Assembly (NCBI RefSeq): GCF_028765545.1
Contig: NZ_JARACP010000014.1
Span: forward strand, 1 to 64,000
Source: Aliivibrio sp. S4MY1
GTDB lineage: Bacteria; Pseudomonadota; Gammaproteobacteria; Enterobacterales; Vibrionaceae
DNA: 64,000 bases
Direction of reading: 5' to 3'
Shown here: positions 1 to 8,632 of the stretch, piece after piece
How the letters are laid out: each line of letters begins with the position of its first letter
How positions within the stretch are numbered: the stretch's first letter is position 1
The notes under the pieces: model-generated
Seen by the model: only the letters and a program-made list of their open reading frames with translations
Databases searched by the model: none
What the model was told of the DNA's origin: nothing
Translations under genes and position numbers: made by a program

Positions 1-2
1 TC

Positions 3-30
3 ATTTTATCTATTTAAGTTTCAGTGTCAA
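3..30 (-). promoter_or_regulatory. rRNA operon P2-type promoter
   Basis: On the minus strand a perfect -35 TTGACA (30-25) is followed after 16 bp by TAAAAT (8-3). It lies about 90 bp downstream of a sequence closely resembling an E. coli rrn P1 promoter, which is the usual P1-P2 spacing. Transcription runs leftward out of the window, so the 16S gene itself cannot be seen. Confidence 0.7.
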
Positions 31-109
31 GCACTTATTTGAAACTAAACTTTTCAACCATCTTATCACCAACCCTTTGCTACTCTAGGTTGAGCGCTCC
101 GTGTCAGTG

Positions 110-144
110 AGGTCGCATTATAGGGAGTTCGATCACATTAGCAA
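110..144 (-). promoter_or_regulatory. rRNA operon P1 promoter
   Basis: Read on the minus strand, TTGCTA (144-139) is followed after exactly 16 bp by TATAAT (122-117). Around the -10 the sequence is ctccctataatgcg, and the start region reads cactgacacgg. Both words are, from memory, those of the E. coli rrnB P1 core and start region. The 16-bp spacer and G/C-containing discriminator are typical of stringently controlled rrn P1 promoters, and an A-rich tract at about 150-165 could be an UP element. This implies an rRNA operon just left of the window. Confidence 0.85.
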
Positions 145-251
145 GCGTTAAATGCATTTTTTTGTATGTTTTCTTTCTATTTGATGGTCATTTAAGCAAT
201 AGAAAACTTATACTTTATTACCCCTACCAGCCTAACAGCTTACCCACAAAG

Positions 252-260
252 TTATCCACA
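252..260 (+). promoter_or_regulatory. DnaA-box consensus match
   Basis: TTATCCACA is a perfect match to the DnaA-box consensus TTATNCACA. It lies 11 bp beyond the tamB stop codon, between tamB and the rrn P1 promoter. One isolated box can occur by chance, so function is unproven. Confidence 0.35.
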
Positions 261-270
261 GTAGGTGTAT

Positions 271-3200
271 TTAATCAAAACTAAACTGATAAATTAAATC
301 AACTGCACTATCTACTCCAGATATAGCTTCTATATAAAGATCGCTAATAATTCGATACCTTAACGTAAATTCACCAAGTGAATTAAAAATACCAACCCCA
401 TACTTAACTTGTAAATCAGGTGCTATATAACCGCTTATTGTCACTTGCGAATCACCACCGGAACCGGCGGTATCCAATTGTAAGTCTTGCACACCAAATG
501 CTTGGCCAATCTCTCCGACTACTTTACCGCTTTTAGCAAGGCTTAACCCTATCAGTGTCGTCGTCATAGCATTTCCACCAGATTCACTATCTATATCCTG
601 CCCTCTTAATAAATAAGATAACGCATTTGCTTGGGGCATAGATGGAGATGAGAATATCTCTACTCTTGGCGTATCTGCTGGACCACTCACTTTAACCCCC
701 GCTACCACATCATCCTGGGTATTATCTGGATTTCGAATAGCTTCGATATCTACATAAGGCTGATCTGCTGGACCATTAAATAAAATCTTTCCTTTTCTTA
801 TTTGTAAATCTTGTCCGAAAGAACGATAGGTACCATCTTCAATATTTACTTCTCCAGTAATAAATGGCGCTTTATTTCTCTGAGTTACATTTAATTGACC
901 AACAAGACCAGCTTCTAAACCAAATGCAGAAAGAAGCACATCATTACCTATCGAGATTTTGATATTGGTTTCGACTTCCATTGGTAAGGTGGTTGCAGTC
1001 TCTACCGGTTGAAGCTCATTATTTAAAATCACTTCATCCTTTGATACACCAACCGCACTTTCTGGCAATTCATTAACGACAATTCTCCCCCATGGGATAC
1101 CTATACTGCCAGTAATCTTCGCTAATGTCGGAATAATGCGAATTTTCATATCTGGCTTAACTTTTAATTTAACCATGGGAGGTACATTAACTTGAAGTTC
1201 ATTACCGAAGACATCGAGTCCAGCTTTCCAATTCTTTAAATCATGCCAGTCCGCTGAACCATTAATATGTAAATCACCATCAGGGGTCGTTATCTTCGAA
1301 ACAAGTTCTCCATCGTAACCATTCATCTTAATTTTGATATCACCATTAGAAATATCAACCGGGGAGACCTCACCTTTAACTACTACTTTATTAATAACGA
1401 GATCACCAACTGACTTGGGATGAAGTATCGGACCTGAAAAGTTAATCTTTGAGTTAATAATCCCTTGGAGTTGACTGTATTCACCTAATGCAGGTTCAAA
1501 CATCGATAATGACAACGCCTCTATATTGGATATTCCTTTTATTGTTTTCTTGCCTGTTAAATCATCTATTAACATCTGTCCATTTAATTGACCGTTATCA
1601 GTCAGACCAATAAGCCAATTTGCATTAAGAGCATCATCTTCCATTTCTGCATTAACTTTTATCTCATCCCAACCAATAATTAATGGTTGTTCCATTTGTT
1701 GCTGAACATTTCCTTTTGGTAAATACAAAGCCGCTTTTACATACGGTTTCTTTTGCTCTTCCCACTTTGCAATTACGTTTAAATTAGCCTCCCCATTAAC
1801 TTTTGTCTCTTCTGGGAAAAAAGCTTTTAACTTGCTAAATTCGAAGTGATTTACGCTTAAATCAACAATTCCTGATTTTCCCGCTAATAAATCTTTATTT
1901 AAGCAAAGTGACGTTACCCCCTGGCTCCAGCAATTAGCTTGAACAAATACTTCTGAGGTTTGGATGTCATAGGCTAATGCTGCTTTCTTATTTAATCTCC
2001 AAGGACCAATTTCAGTTTTGACTTCAGCTTTTGATAATTCACCCTTCCAAGCTTTTTTTCTATCGAGAGCACCATCAATAACGAGGTAAGAATCAATGAC
2101 ATTTGAATCTAGATTGACACTTAAACGGTGGCTTTCTTCTTTACCATTAAATTTAATATTTAACGCTTCAAGTATCTGCTTTTTATATTGCCCTTTACTT
2201 AAATCAACACGAAGATCAGCATTGATTTTTGGCATTGGTACTATATACCCGTTGATAGACGCTTTTTTTAACGTTGCTTCTTTTTTCCACTTTAACCCAA
2301 GCGCATCTATATCAAGTTCAATCTTAGGTTCTGTTATTTTTCCACTTAATCTAATGTCACCAAAAAGCTTACCGTATAAATCAGGAACGCTATCTGACAA
2401 CTCAGGAAAATCAACATCGACATTCAAATCCAATTCTTTATTAACTTCACCAATAACTTCAATACCATTATCACCATGCTGCAATGCTAAACTTGGGATA
2501 TCGATATTAAACTCTCCTTTACCATCTTTATCATGAGCAAAAAGAGAACCATGGACATCTAATGGGTACTTCCTAAATATCCCCTTGATATCGATCTCAG
2601 GTAACAAAGCATTCCAGCCCCCCTTCTCTGTAAGTGAACCACTAGTCGAAATCCTTCCGCTAATATTACCTTCAGCAGCTTCCCATTGAATACCAGGTTG
2701 GATATTTTGAAGATCAATATCCCCTTTCCACTGCAGTAATGAACGCCAATCTATCTCAGCACCACCTGAAACCTGCCCGCCCAAAGTATCGATAAGCAAA
2801 TCATTTATATTTACAGAGCTCGTATCTCCCTTACCTTCTAAACGAATGTCTGTTTGAGGAACCTCTTTTCCCTCTATATAAAGAGAGCCTGAGAATTGAT
2901 ACTTATTTAAATCACCTTTTGCTCTTATATTAGGGATTGATGCTGTTATAGATTTGTCACCAATAAGCGGCCAATAAACATCCCCTTTTGATACTTTGAT
3001 ATTGAAAGGTAATGTCGATTCTAAAGGCTGGAGTTCAGCATCAATATTTGCTTGTAATCCACCACTCAATTTAACAGAGGCTTTTAAATCAGCAACGCTT
3101 CCCTCTGCATCTAAGGTCACTTTATGTCCCTTTAGCTCCGTTTCTTTAACTTTTAAAACAGCATTAAGAGTCAACGGATAATCGCCATCAAGCTTAACAT

Positions 3201-4068
3201 CACTGTCCATTCTTAAACTTGCTTGCGGCATATCTAAATAAAAATCTTTTACATGGACATCATGTTCCCCAGCCTTAGCAATAAAATCGAGTTGATTTAC
3301 TTTAATTTGAGAGTCTTGCTGTAACGTAAAATCTCGTAAGGCAAATTTCTCAACATTAATATTTAATGGCATATAAATAGAGGGAAGAATAATTTTTGAG
3401 GTTGGTTTTTCTTTTGGTGATTCATCTGTATTTTCTTGAGATGCTTTTTGTTTAGCTAACTCGACGCTTACCTTTTCCCAAGCAAGAGGAGTAACTGTCA
3501 AATCACTATGATGTAGTTTTACACCAGTATTAAATGATCGCCATTGAATACGGTTACCTAAAATATCCATATCAATATTATTCAAACTAATATTCGTTAC
3601 ATTAATAGGGATAGGAATAAATAGAAGGCTTGGCTCTACGGGCTCCGGCTCTTCGGTTTTTTGAGTTTCAGGCAACTCAGGCAAGACTAATGTCAAACCA
3701 TCAATAGATATATCATCAACACAAAGTGCCGGTTGCATTAAGCATTCAGGGGTAAAAGTAACACTCAAATAATTTACTTTGGCATCAATAAACATCTTAT
3801 CTTGATAAGATATCCCACTTAATGAAAATTCAGGTAATACACTCCCCTCAACTTTATCTATATATAAAGAAGGTAATGCTTTTTCTGCCCCCCAAACAAG
3901 CAACTTTAATCCTGGGTTAGTAAAAACAATAGCACCTACCAATAAGAGTAGAACCAAGATTAGTATTGGGAAAAATAGTGCTAAACAAATACAGTGACGA
4001 CTAAAGCGATGCTTTTTCTTTTGCTTTGCATCGAATAATTTCTCTTGGTTTTCTTCTAAAGAACTCAT
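271..4068 (-). CDS. tamB: Translocation and assembly module subunit TamB
   Basis: 1265-residue AsmA/TamB-family protein. It is anchored in the inner membrane and spans the periplasm as a long beta-rich groove; with TamA it helps outer-membrane protein insertion and phospholipid movement between membranes. A basic N-terminus is followed by one membrane segment at about residues 27-50, then a very long repetitive beta-rich body, and a conserved TamB (DUF490) C-terminal domain over the last 330 residues or so, ending in the barrel-like terminus FSFD. The length fits the family. Its ATG overlaps the tamA stop by four bases, so the two genes are translationally coupled. No clear terminator is visible between the stop and the rrn promoter at 1-144. 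Confidence 0.95.
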   Translation of the reverse strand: MSSLEENQEKLFDAKQKKKHRFSRHCICLALFFPILILVLLLLVGAIVFTNPGLKLLVWGAEKALPSLYIDKVEGSVLPEFSLSGISYQDKMFIDAKVNYLSVTFTPECLMQPALCVDDISIDGLTLVLPELPETQKTEEPEPVEPSLLFIPIPINVTNISLNNIDMDILGNRIQWRSFNTGVKLHHSDLTVTPLAWEKVSVELAKQKASQENTDESPKEKPTSKIILPSIYMPLNINVEKFALRDFTLQQDSQIKVNQLDFIAKAGEHDVHVKDFYLDMPQASLRMDSDVKLDGDYPLTLNAVLKVKETELKGHKVTLDAEGSVADLKASVKLSGGLQANIDAELQPLESTLPFNIKVSKGDVYWPLIGDKSITASIPNIRAKGDLNKYQFSGSLYIEGKEVPQTDIRLEGKGDTSSVNINDLLIDTLGGQVSGGAEIDWRSLLQWKGDIDLQNIQPGIQWEAAEGNISGRISTSGSLTEKGGWNALLPEIDIKGIFRKYPLDVHGSLFAHDKDGKGEFNIDIPSLALQHGDNGIEVIGEVNKELDLNVDVDFPELSDSVPDLYGKLFGDIRLSGKITEPKIELDIDALGLKWKKEATLKKASINGYIVPMPKINADLRVDLSKGQYKKQILEALNIKFNGKEESHRLSVNLDSNVIDSYLVIDGALDRKKAWKGELSKAEVKTEIGPWRLNKKAALAYDIQTSEVFVQANCWSQGVTSLCLNKDLLAGKSGIVDLSVNHFEFSKLKAFFPEETKVNGEANLNVIAKWEEQKKPYVKAALYLPKGNVQQQMEQPLIIGWDEIKVNAEMEDDALNANWLIGLTDNGQLNGQMLIDDLTGKKTIKGISNIEALSLSMFEPALGEYSQLQGIINSKINFSGPILHPKSVGDLVINKVVVKGEVSPVDISNGDIKIKMNGYDGELVSKITTPDGDLHINGSADWHDLKNWKAGLDVFGNELQVNVPPMVKLKVKPDMKIRIIPTLAKITGSIGIPWGRIVVNELPESAVGVSKDEVILNNELQPVETATTLPMEVETNIKISIGNDVLLSAFGLEAGLVGQLNVTQRNKAPFITGEVNIEDGTYRSFGQDLQIRKGKILFNGPADQPYVDIEAIRNPDNTQDDVVAGVKVSGPADTPRVEIFSSPSMPQANALSYLLRGQDIDSESGGNAMTTTLIGLSLAKSGKVVGEIGQAFGVQDLQLDTAGSGGDSQVTISGYIAPDLQVKYGVGIFNSLGEFTLRYRIISDLYIEAISGVDSAVDLIYQFSFD

Positions 4069-5786
4069 ACTTCAGGTCCTAAAGTGAAATGTACTTTAAA
4101 TTCATCTCCAGGTTCAGCATCCAAACCCCAAGCGAAATCAAGACGAACCGGCCCAACTGGCGATGCCCATCGTATACCCAAACCTGCGCCCATCTTCCAA
4201 TCAGGAGTTGATATCCACGCGTCACCATAATCCACAAACGTTGCTACCCACCAATTACCAACAACTCGATATTGATATTCTAAGCTAGTGGTTGCCATAA
4301 ATTGGCCACCAGTCAAATAGCCATTTTTATCTTTTGGTGAGATTTCTTCATAACCATAACCTCTAACACTATTATCACCACCAGCGAAGAACCGAATAGA
4401 AGGAGGGAGCTTATAAAAGTTATCCGTATACATAGCTCCAATCTCGCCTCTTGCTACACCACGATGATTTTCACCAATACTTCTGACTATTGCACCCTGA
4501 GCTAAAAGACGCAGTAATTTTGCATCGGATGTTAATGCTTGATCCGTTGCCTCTATACTGAATGTTTTTTTATCCCCCCACATAGGCATGGTGCCACCAC
4601 GTGAACGACTTTTAGAAAATGACATTCCAGGTAAAACTAACCAAGCTGTGCCATCTTGGATCCCTTGAGTAAACTCTTCATAAAGAAAGCGGGTATAGAT
4701 GGTTCTATGCCAACCCGAATCAAATACCCAATGACGCTCAAAAGCCAAATTTGACTCTAGACTGTCGGTATCTCGGTTATCGACATTCTTCAAACCATAC
4801 TTAGCAATGTAATAATCTTTAAGTACCTGCTCTAGCGGGATCTTATACGATACTGTCGCTTCTTGTTCCGGTTTAGAGATAGAAAGTCCTGTATCTAAAC
4901 TGTGTCCATATTCATTAAGCCATGGTTTTTTCCAACGGATCTTGCCTCTAACACCGACATCGGTTGAGTAACCAATACTGGTTTCTAATTGATTTCGAAC
5001 TTGAGGTGATAAATGTACATTCATTGGTAGCTGTCGACTTGTTCCGACAGCATCTAAATCTGGCTCAACATAAACAGATGAAAACCATTCAGTATTAGAT
5101 AGGGATTGATTTAACTCACCAATTTGACTTGCGAGGTATGGATCGCCTTCTTTGAAAGGGATAATTGAGCGAACTCGCGACTCTTCAATTTGGCTTCCTT
5201 CGATCTTTGTATTGCCAAAATGATAGCGCTGACCACTTTGATAATGCAAAAGAACCAAAGCTTGATGCCGTCCTGGTGCGATTTCTAAACGACTTAAAGT
5301 AAATTCACCATCAAAATAACCCTTTCTTAACGCTAAGTTCTGCAAAGTTCTTTTTAGATCTTCATATTTACCATGATTAATTATTTCACCTAGATTTAGC
5401 CCGGAATTATCAACTGCATTGATAAAATCAATATCCGTTTTTGCTTCTCCCGTTATAGTAATATCACTGACATAGATATAAACAGGTTCGCCAGCATTCA
5501 CGCTAAACACTAACGTATGATCGCCTTCTTTACCTTCAATGGAGAAATTCATCGATGGATCGTAATAACCTAACGCTTTAAGTGCATCTCGGGCATTTTT
5601 TTCAAGGCGAGATTGGAAACGAAGTGAAGTAGAGTACTCCTCTTCTGGTATAGCTGAAATATACGCTTCAACGTTACTCAGCAAAGATCCTTCTAAACCC
5701 TCTATTTCCAATTCTGTTTGTGCTGATACTCTTACTGAGAGTAGAGCCAAATAAGAAATAAATAAGAGGGGTAACTTCTTTGTCAT
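4065..5786 (-). CDS. tamA: Translocation and assembly module subunit TamA (Omp85 family)
   Basis: 573-residue outer-membrane barrel protein, the partner of TamB. A signal peptide covers about residues 1-22, followed by POTRA-type repeats to about residue 260 and then a 16-strand Omp85 barrel. The lid-loop motif VRGYG is at residue 474, the hallmark VRGF/Y of Omp85 proteins. It is the first gene of the tamA-tamB pair and is divergent from msrA; the 113-bp gap at 5787-5899 must hold both promoters. The same msrA/tamA/tamB arrangement occurs in E. coli. Confidence 0.95.
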   Translation of the reverse strand: MTKKLPLLFISYLALLSVRVSAQTELEIEGLEGSLLSNVEAYISAIPEEEYSTSLRFQSRLEKNARDALKALGYYDPSMNFSIEGKEGDHTLVFSVNAGEPVYIYVSDITITGEAKTDIDFINAVDNSGLNLGEIINHGKYEDLKRTLQNLALRKGYFDGEFTLSRLEIAPGRHQALVLLHYQSGQRYHFGNTKIEGSQIEESRVRSIIPFKEGDPYLASQIGELNQSLSNTEWFSSVYVEPDLDAVGTSRQLPMNVHLSPQVRNQLETSIGYSTDVGVRGKIRWKKPWLNEYGHSLDTGLSISKPEQEATVSYKIPLEQVLKDYYIAKYGLKNVDNRDTDSLESNLAFERHWVFDSGWHRTIYTRFLYEEFTQGIQDGTAWLVLPGMSFSKSRSRGGTMPMWGDKKTFSIEATDQALTSDAKLLRLLAQGAIVRSIGENHRGVARGEIGAMYTDNFYKLPPSIRFFAGGDNSVRGYGYEEISPKDKNGYLTGGQFMATTSLEYQYRVVGNWWVATFVDYGDAWISTPDWKMGAGLGIRWASPVGPVRLDFAWGLDAEPGDEFKVHFTLGPEV

Positions 5787-5899
5787 ACTTATAATTATTC
5801 TATTGATTCATGAATGCATTCTATGTAATGGTAATTTACTCGCTTTGTAGAGTAGCACAAGGTAAAAGTCTTCTAAATGACTCAGTTGAAGGATACGAC

Positions 5900-6478
5900 A
5901 TGACCATAAATAAACAAGATTCACTTTCCCCCCACTTTCTTACACTGGTTGATTTAAAAGCAACCCCTCCAGACCATGATGTTATTTATTTAGGCATGGG
6001 CTGCTTTTGGGGTGCAGAGCGTTTATTTTGGCAATTGTCTGGAGTTTATTCAACTGCCGTTGGGTATGCAGGAGGAGAAACTATAAACCCAAGCTATAAA
6101 GAAGTCTGTGCGGGAACAACAAATCACGTTGAGGTAGTAAAAGTCGTCTTTAATCCTACTCTTATTTCCCTTGAGACTGTGCTTCATTCTTTTTGGCAAA
6201 ATCACAATCCAACACAAGGAATGCGTCAAGGTAATGATATAGGAACACAGTATCGTTCTGTTATTTATACTAATTCAGAACAACAACAGCTAATTGCAGA
6301 AGAAACGCAGCAGCAATACCAAACCGCATTAGAGAAACAAGGTATTAATGCACCAATAACCACAGAAATACTGCCTATAAATATTTTCTATTTTGCCGAA
6401 GAGTATCATCAACAATATTTAGCAAAAAATCCTGATGGTTACTGCGGGTTAGGTGGGACTGGAGCCTGCTTCCTATAA
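5900..6478 (+). CDS. msrA: Peptide-methionine (S)-S-oxide reductase MsrA
   Basis: Reduces methionine-S-sulfoxide in proteins and free methionine sulfoxide, using thioredoxin. The catalytic motif GCFWG is at residues 34-38, so the active-site cysteine is Cys35. Resolving cysteines are at Cys182 and Cys190 in the C-terminal GYCG...GACFL tail. I start at 5900 (192 aa) because a GAAGG ribosome site lies just upstream. An in-frame ATG at 5810 would add 30 residues that do not look like the family. Divergent from tamA. Confidence 0.95.
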   Translation: MTINKQDSLSPHFLTLVDLKATPPDHDVIYLGMGCFWGAERLFWQLSGVYSTAVGYAGGETINPSYKEVCAGTTNHVEVVKVVFNPTLISLETVLHSFWQNHNPTQGMRQGNDIGTQYRSVIYTNSEQQQLIAEETQQQYQTALEKQGINAPITTEILPINIFYFAEEYHQQYLAKNPDGYCGLGGTGACFL

Positions 6479-6483
6479 ACAGA

Positions 6484-6508
6484 AAAGGTGCTCATCACGA
6501 GCACCTTT
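6484..6508. terminator. Bidirectional terminator between msrA and ytfK
   Basis: Perfect 10-bp stem (6484-6493 with 6499-6508) around a 5-nt loop, six bases after the msrA stop. Flanking A and T residues allow use in both directions between two convergent genes. Confidence 0.75.
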
Positions 6509-6540
6509 CAATCTTAATATCATTAACACTGTCTATAATA

Positions 6541-6750
6541 TTACGCTGACACTACTGAAAGTTGGCGAATGTGCTGATTTACCTCACTCATTACTGATAA
6601 CATTTTTCTATTCTCTTTATTTGGCATCAGTAGTTTGCCCTCATCGAATTCAAAAGAACCAATACCTTCAATATGAAGTTGCCCTTTAAATAGGGTTTTA
6701 ACAAAGCGAGCCACTTGAAGTGGTCTATAAGCCTTAAAATTTCTAAACAT
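6541..6750 (-). CDS. ytfK: YtfK family protein (DUF1107)
   Basis: Small soluble protein of 69 aa, recognisable as YtfK by the PLQVA...VKTLFKG start and the ...LSVMSEVN... C-terminal half. In E. coli YtfK binds SpoT and tips it toward (p)ppGpp synthesis under phosphate or fatty-acid starvation. I chose the ATG at 6750, not 6756: the GAGG site (762-759) is 8 nt from the former but only 2 nt from the latter, and the shorter start aligns with the E. coli N-terminus. It sits between msrA and ytfJ as in the enterobacterial ytf block. Confidence 0.88.
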   Translation of the reverse strand: MFRNFKAYRPLQVARFVKTLFKGQLHIEGIGSFEFDEGKLLMPNKENRKMLSVMSEVNQHIRQLSVVSA

Positions 6751-7000
6751 AGCCATTACCTCAATAATCCATATAAGGTGTTCATTAAACGTCCATCAAA
6801 AATATACAACTTTGCCATTCACGTTCTAAATGGCATTCTAATTAAACATTTGATTAACATTATAGTTCGCAAAACAGCGTGCGACAAGTTGGACTTTACT
6901 TTTTTACAACAATTTACGATTGATAGATTTATACTGGTAGAATCGCTTTTTATTAATCTCTGCACTACACTACAAATTCTTATTTCTAAGGATAATAAAA

Positions 7001-7552
7001 ATGAACACAGTAAAGCTATTCGCTCTTAGCGCTTGTCTATTGCCTTCTCTTTCTTTAGCTCACAACATTTCATTAAACCAACCAGTACCATCAGTAACAG
7101 TTAAACAATATGGCGAAATAACTTACACCAACGACACCCCTACTTATCAAAAATGGAACAGTGATCAGCTAAAAGGAAAGGTTCGAGTTTTACAAGCCAT
7201 TGCAGGCCGAAGCAGTGCAAAAGCAATGAACGCCGATCTTATGAGTGCTATCACCTTAGAAAAGTTCCCTGAATCAACATATCAAACTACAACTATTATC
7301 AATCAAGATGATTCTATTTGGGGTACTGGTGGATTTGTAAAGTCATCTGCTGAAGAGAATAAAAAAGAATTTTCATGGTCATCTATGGTTCTTGATGAAA
7401 ATGGTAAGGTAGCAAGCGCTTGGGATCTTAAGCCTGAAAGCTCAACTATTATTGTTCAAAATAAAAAAGGGAATGTCATTTTTGTTAAGGAAGGAAAGCT
7501 ATCTTCTGGTGAAATTCAGCAAGTCATAGCCCTAATCCATGCTCAGCTATAA
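7001..7552 (+). CDS. ytfJ: YtfJ family periplasmic protein
   Basis: 183-residue exported protein with a signal peptide of about 20 residues ending in SLSLA. The rest has the thioredoxin-like layout of the YtfJ family: an N-terminal ...LKGKVRVLQAIAGR... strand-helix and the central ...FSWSSMVLDENG... segment. The mature part contains no Cys-x-x-Cys motif, so it is not a classical redox thioredoxin. The biochemical role of YtfJ is unknown. An AAGGA site lies ahead of the ATG. Divergent from ytfK. Confidence 0.85.
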   Translation: MNTVKLFALSACLLPSLSLAHNISLNQPVPSVTVKQYGEITYTNDTPTYQKWNSDQLKGKVRVLQAIAGRSSAKAMNADLMSAITLEKFPESTYQTTTIINQDDSIWGTGGFVKSSAEENKKEFSWSSMVLDENGKVASAWDLKPESSTIIVQNKKGNVIFVKEGKLSSGEIQQVIALIHAQL

Positions 7553-7570
7553 ATAAATGGCTTGATTATC

Positions 7571-7591
7571 AATTGTTATATTATTACATTT
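7571..7591. promoter_or_regulatory. Zur operator (zinc-uptake regulator box)
   Basis: The 15-bp core at 7574-7588 reads TGTTATATTATTACA. It matches the gamma-proteobacterial Zur consensus core TGTTATANTATAACA at every defined position except one. It lies 30-45 bp upstream of the first zinc-operon gene and just ahead of a candidate -10 TATACT (598-603 of the 7 kb block), so a bound repressor would block RNA polymerase. A zur gene lies at 29866 in the same window. Confidence 0.78.
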
Positions 7592-7620
7592 ACCGCTTAT
7601 ACTCTTTTTAAGGCGGTACA

Positions 7621-7911
7621 ATGCAATCGTACTTTTTTACTAAACAGCGTTGGTTAAATTGGAGTTTAGCTATTACTCTAACGCTGTTTAGTGTATTGGT
7701 TGCCCATCACCAAATTGATGCTAATGCACAGCACCATGAGAACCATCACTGCCAATTGTTTCATTCTATTGGTTCTGGTTTTATTGTACATATCGCCTCT
7801 CCCCCGATCATTCCTCAAGTTATTGTTAGATTAGTATTCTCTATTGTTGAAAATAGTGCCCCATTTTCAATAACCGTACACTCGCGAGCACCTCCCTTAC
7901 CTGTCGTCTAA
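7621..7911 (+). CDS. DUF2607 family protein, first gene of zinc operon
   Basis: 96-residue small protein with a hydrophobic N-terminal stretch (about residues 14-30) followed by a histidine-containing segment (HHQ...QHHENHH). It resembles the DUF2607 proteins that precede zrgA in vibrios. AAGGCGG lies 7 nt ahead of the ATG. Its position directly behind the Zur box and in front of zrgA suggests a role in zinc handling, perhaps as a membrane-associated or exported zinc-binding accessory; that is inference. The family has no established function. Confidence 0.72.
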   Translation: MQSYFFTKQRWLNWSLAITLTLFSVLVAHHQIDANAQHHENHHCQLFHSIGSGFIVHIASPPIIPQVIVRLVFSIVENSAPFSITVHSRAPPLPVV

Positions 7912-7960
7912 TATTCATAAATACACCACATTTATAACACTTAGATAATAGGAAGCAATT

Positions 7961-8596
7961 ATGCTTATCTGTAATAAAAAAAATGCTCTACGATTAATGA
8001 TTTCTAGTACCTTATTCTCAACCCCACTAATGGCTTATGCAGGTGATCATCATCATGACGATCATGAACATTCTGAACATCGTCAACACGGGGCACACGT
8101 TCATGGTGTTGTAGAAACAAATATTGCTCAAGATGGTGACCATTTACTTTTTGAAATCACTGCGCCAGGGTCTGACGTTGTAGGATTTGAACACGCTCCT
8201 AAAAACAAAGAACAAGAGCAGTTATTAGAGCAAGCTATTGCTAAACTAAAAACGCCAAATGCAATTTTCTCTCTGCCAGAGTCTGCTAACTGTAAAATTT
8301 CAGAGGTACATGCTTCACATAGCATGAAGCATGATGATCATGCTGAGCACGATGACGATGACCATGATAAACATGACCATGATAAGCATGAGCACCACGA
8401 AGAACACCAAAGTGAACACGGTGAATTTACAGCTCAATATGAATACCACTGTGAAACAATCTCAGAGCTAAACCAAGTCGAAACACAATGGTTTAATGTC
8501 TTTTCTCATACTCAAAAAATGACCGTTCAGTATTTAGGTGATTCAGGACAGAAAGCGGCAACCTTAACCGCTAAAAAAGCAGTTCTTGCTCTATAA
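7961..8596 (+). CDS. zrgA: Histidine-rich periplasmic zinc-uptake protein ZrgA (DUF2796)
   Basis: 211 residues with a signal peptide of about 27 residues. Two histidine/aspartate-rich zones flank a folded core: residues 30-49 and, much denser, 117-154 (repeated HDH/HDKH words). DUF2796 proteins of vibrios are known as ZrgA, part of the ZrgABCDE zinc-uptake system first described in V. cholerae. The His-rich zones are the probable zinc chelators. AGGA lies upstream of the ATG. Followed by a strong hairpin and the ABC genes. Expected to be Zur-repressed from the operator at 7571. Confidence 0.85.
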   Translation: MLICNKKNALRLMISSTLFSTPLMAYAGDHHHDDHEHSEHRQHGAHVHGVVETNIAQDGDHLLFEITAPGSDVVGFEHAPKNKEQEQLLEQAIAKLKTPNAIFSLPESANCKISEVHASHSMKHDDHAEHDDDDHDKHDHDKHEHHEEHQSEHGEFTAQYEYHCETISELNQVETQWFNVFSHTQKMTVQYLGDSGQKAATLTAKKAVLAL

Positions 8597-8603
8597 TTTA
8601 GGC

Positions 8604-8625
8604 ATGACGGTGGCAACACCGTCAT
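8604..8625 (+). other. Intra-operon hairpin with GCAA tetraloop
   Basis: Perfect 9-bp stem (8604-8612 with 8617-8625) closed by a GCAA tetraloop, placed between the zrgA stop and the ATPase ATG at 8633. No T-run follows, so it is more likely a 3'-end stabiliser or a brake on downstream translation than a terminator. Confidence 0.6.
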
Positions 8626-8632
8626 TATTAAT

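Noticed and set aside
2096-2536. 146-codon ORF on the plus strand inside tamB
   Set aside because: It is the antisense frame of a very long, well-supported tamB gene; composition is that of a shadow frame.
5810-5899. N-terminal 30-residue extension of MsrA
   Set aside because: The GAAGG ribosome site and family length both point to the ATG at 5900.
6715-7029. 104-codon plus-strand ORF between ytfK and ytfJ
   Set aside because: Overlaps the ytfK start on the opposite strand and the ytfJ start in another frame; AT-rich and basic without family resemblance.
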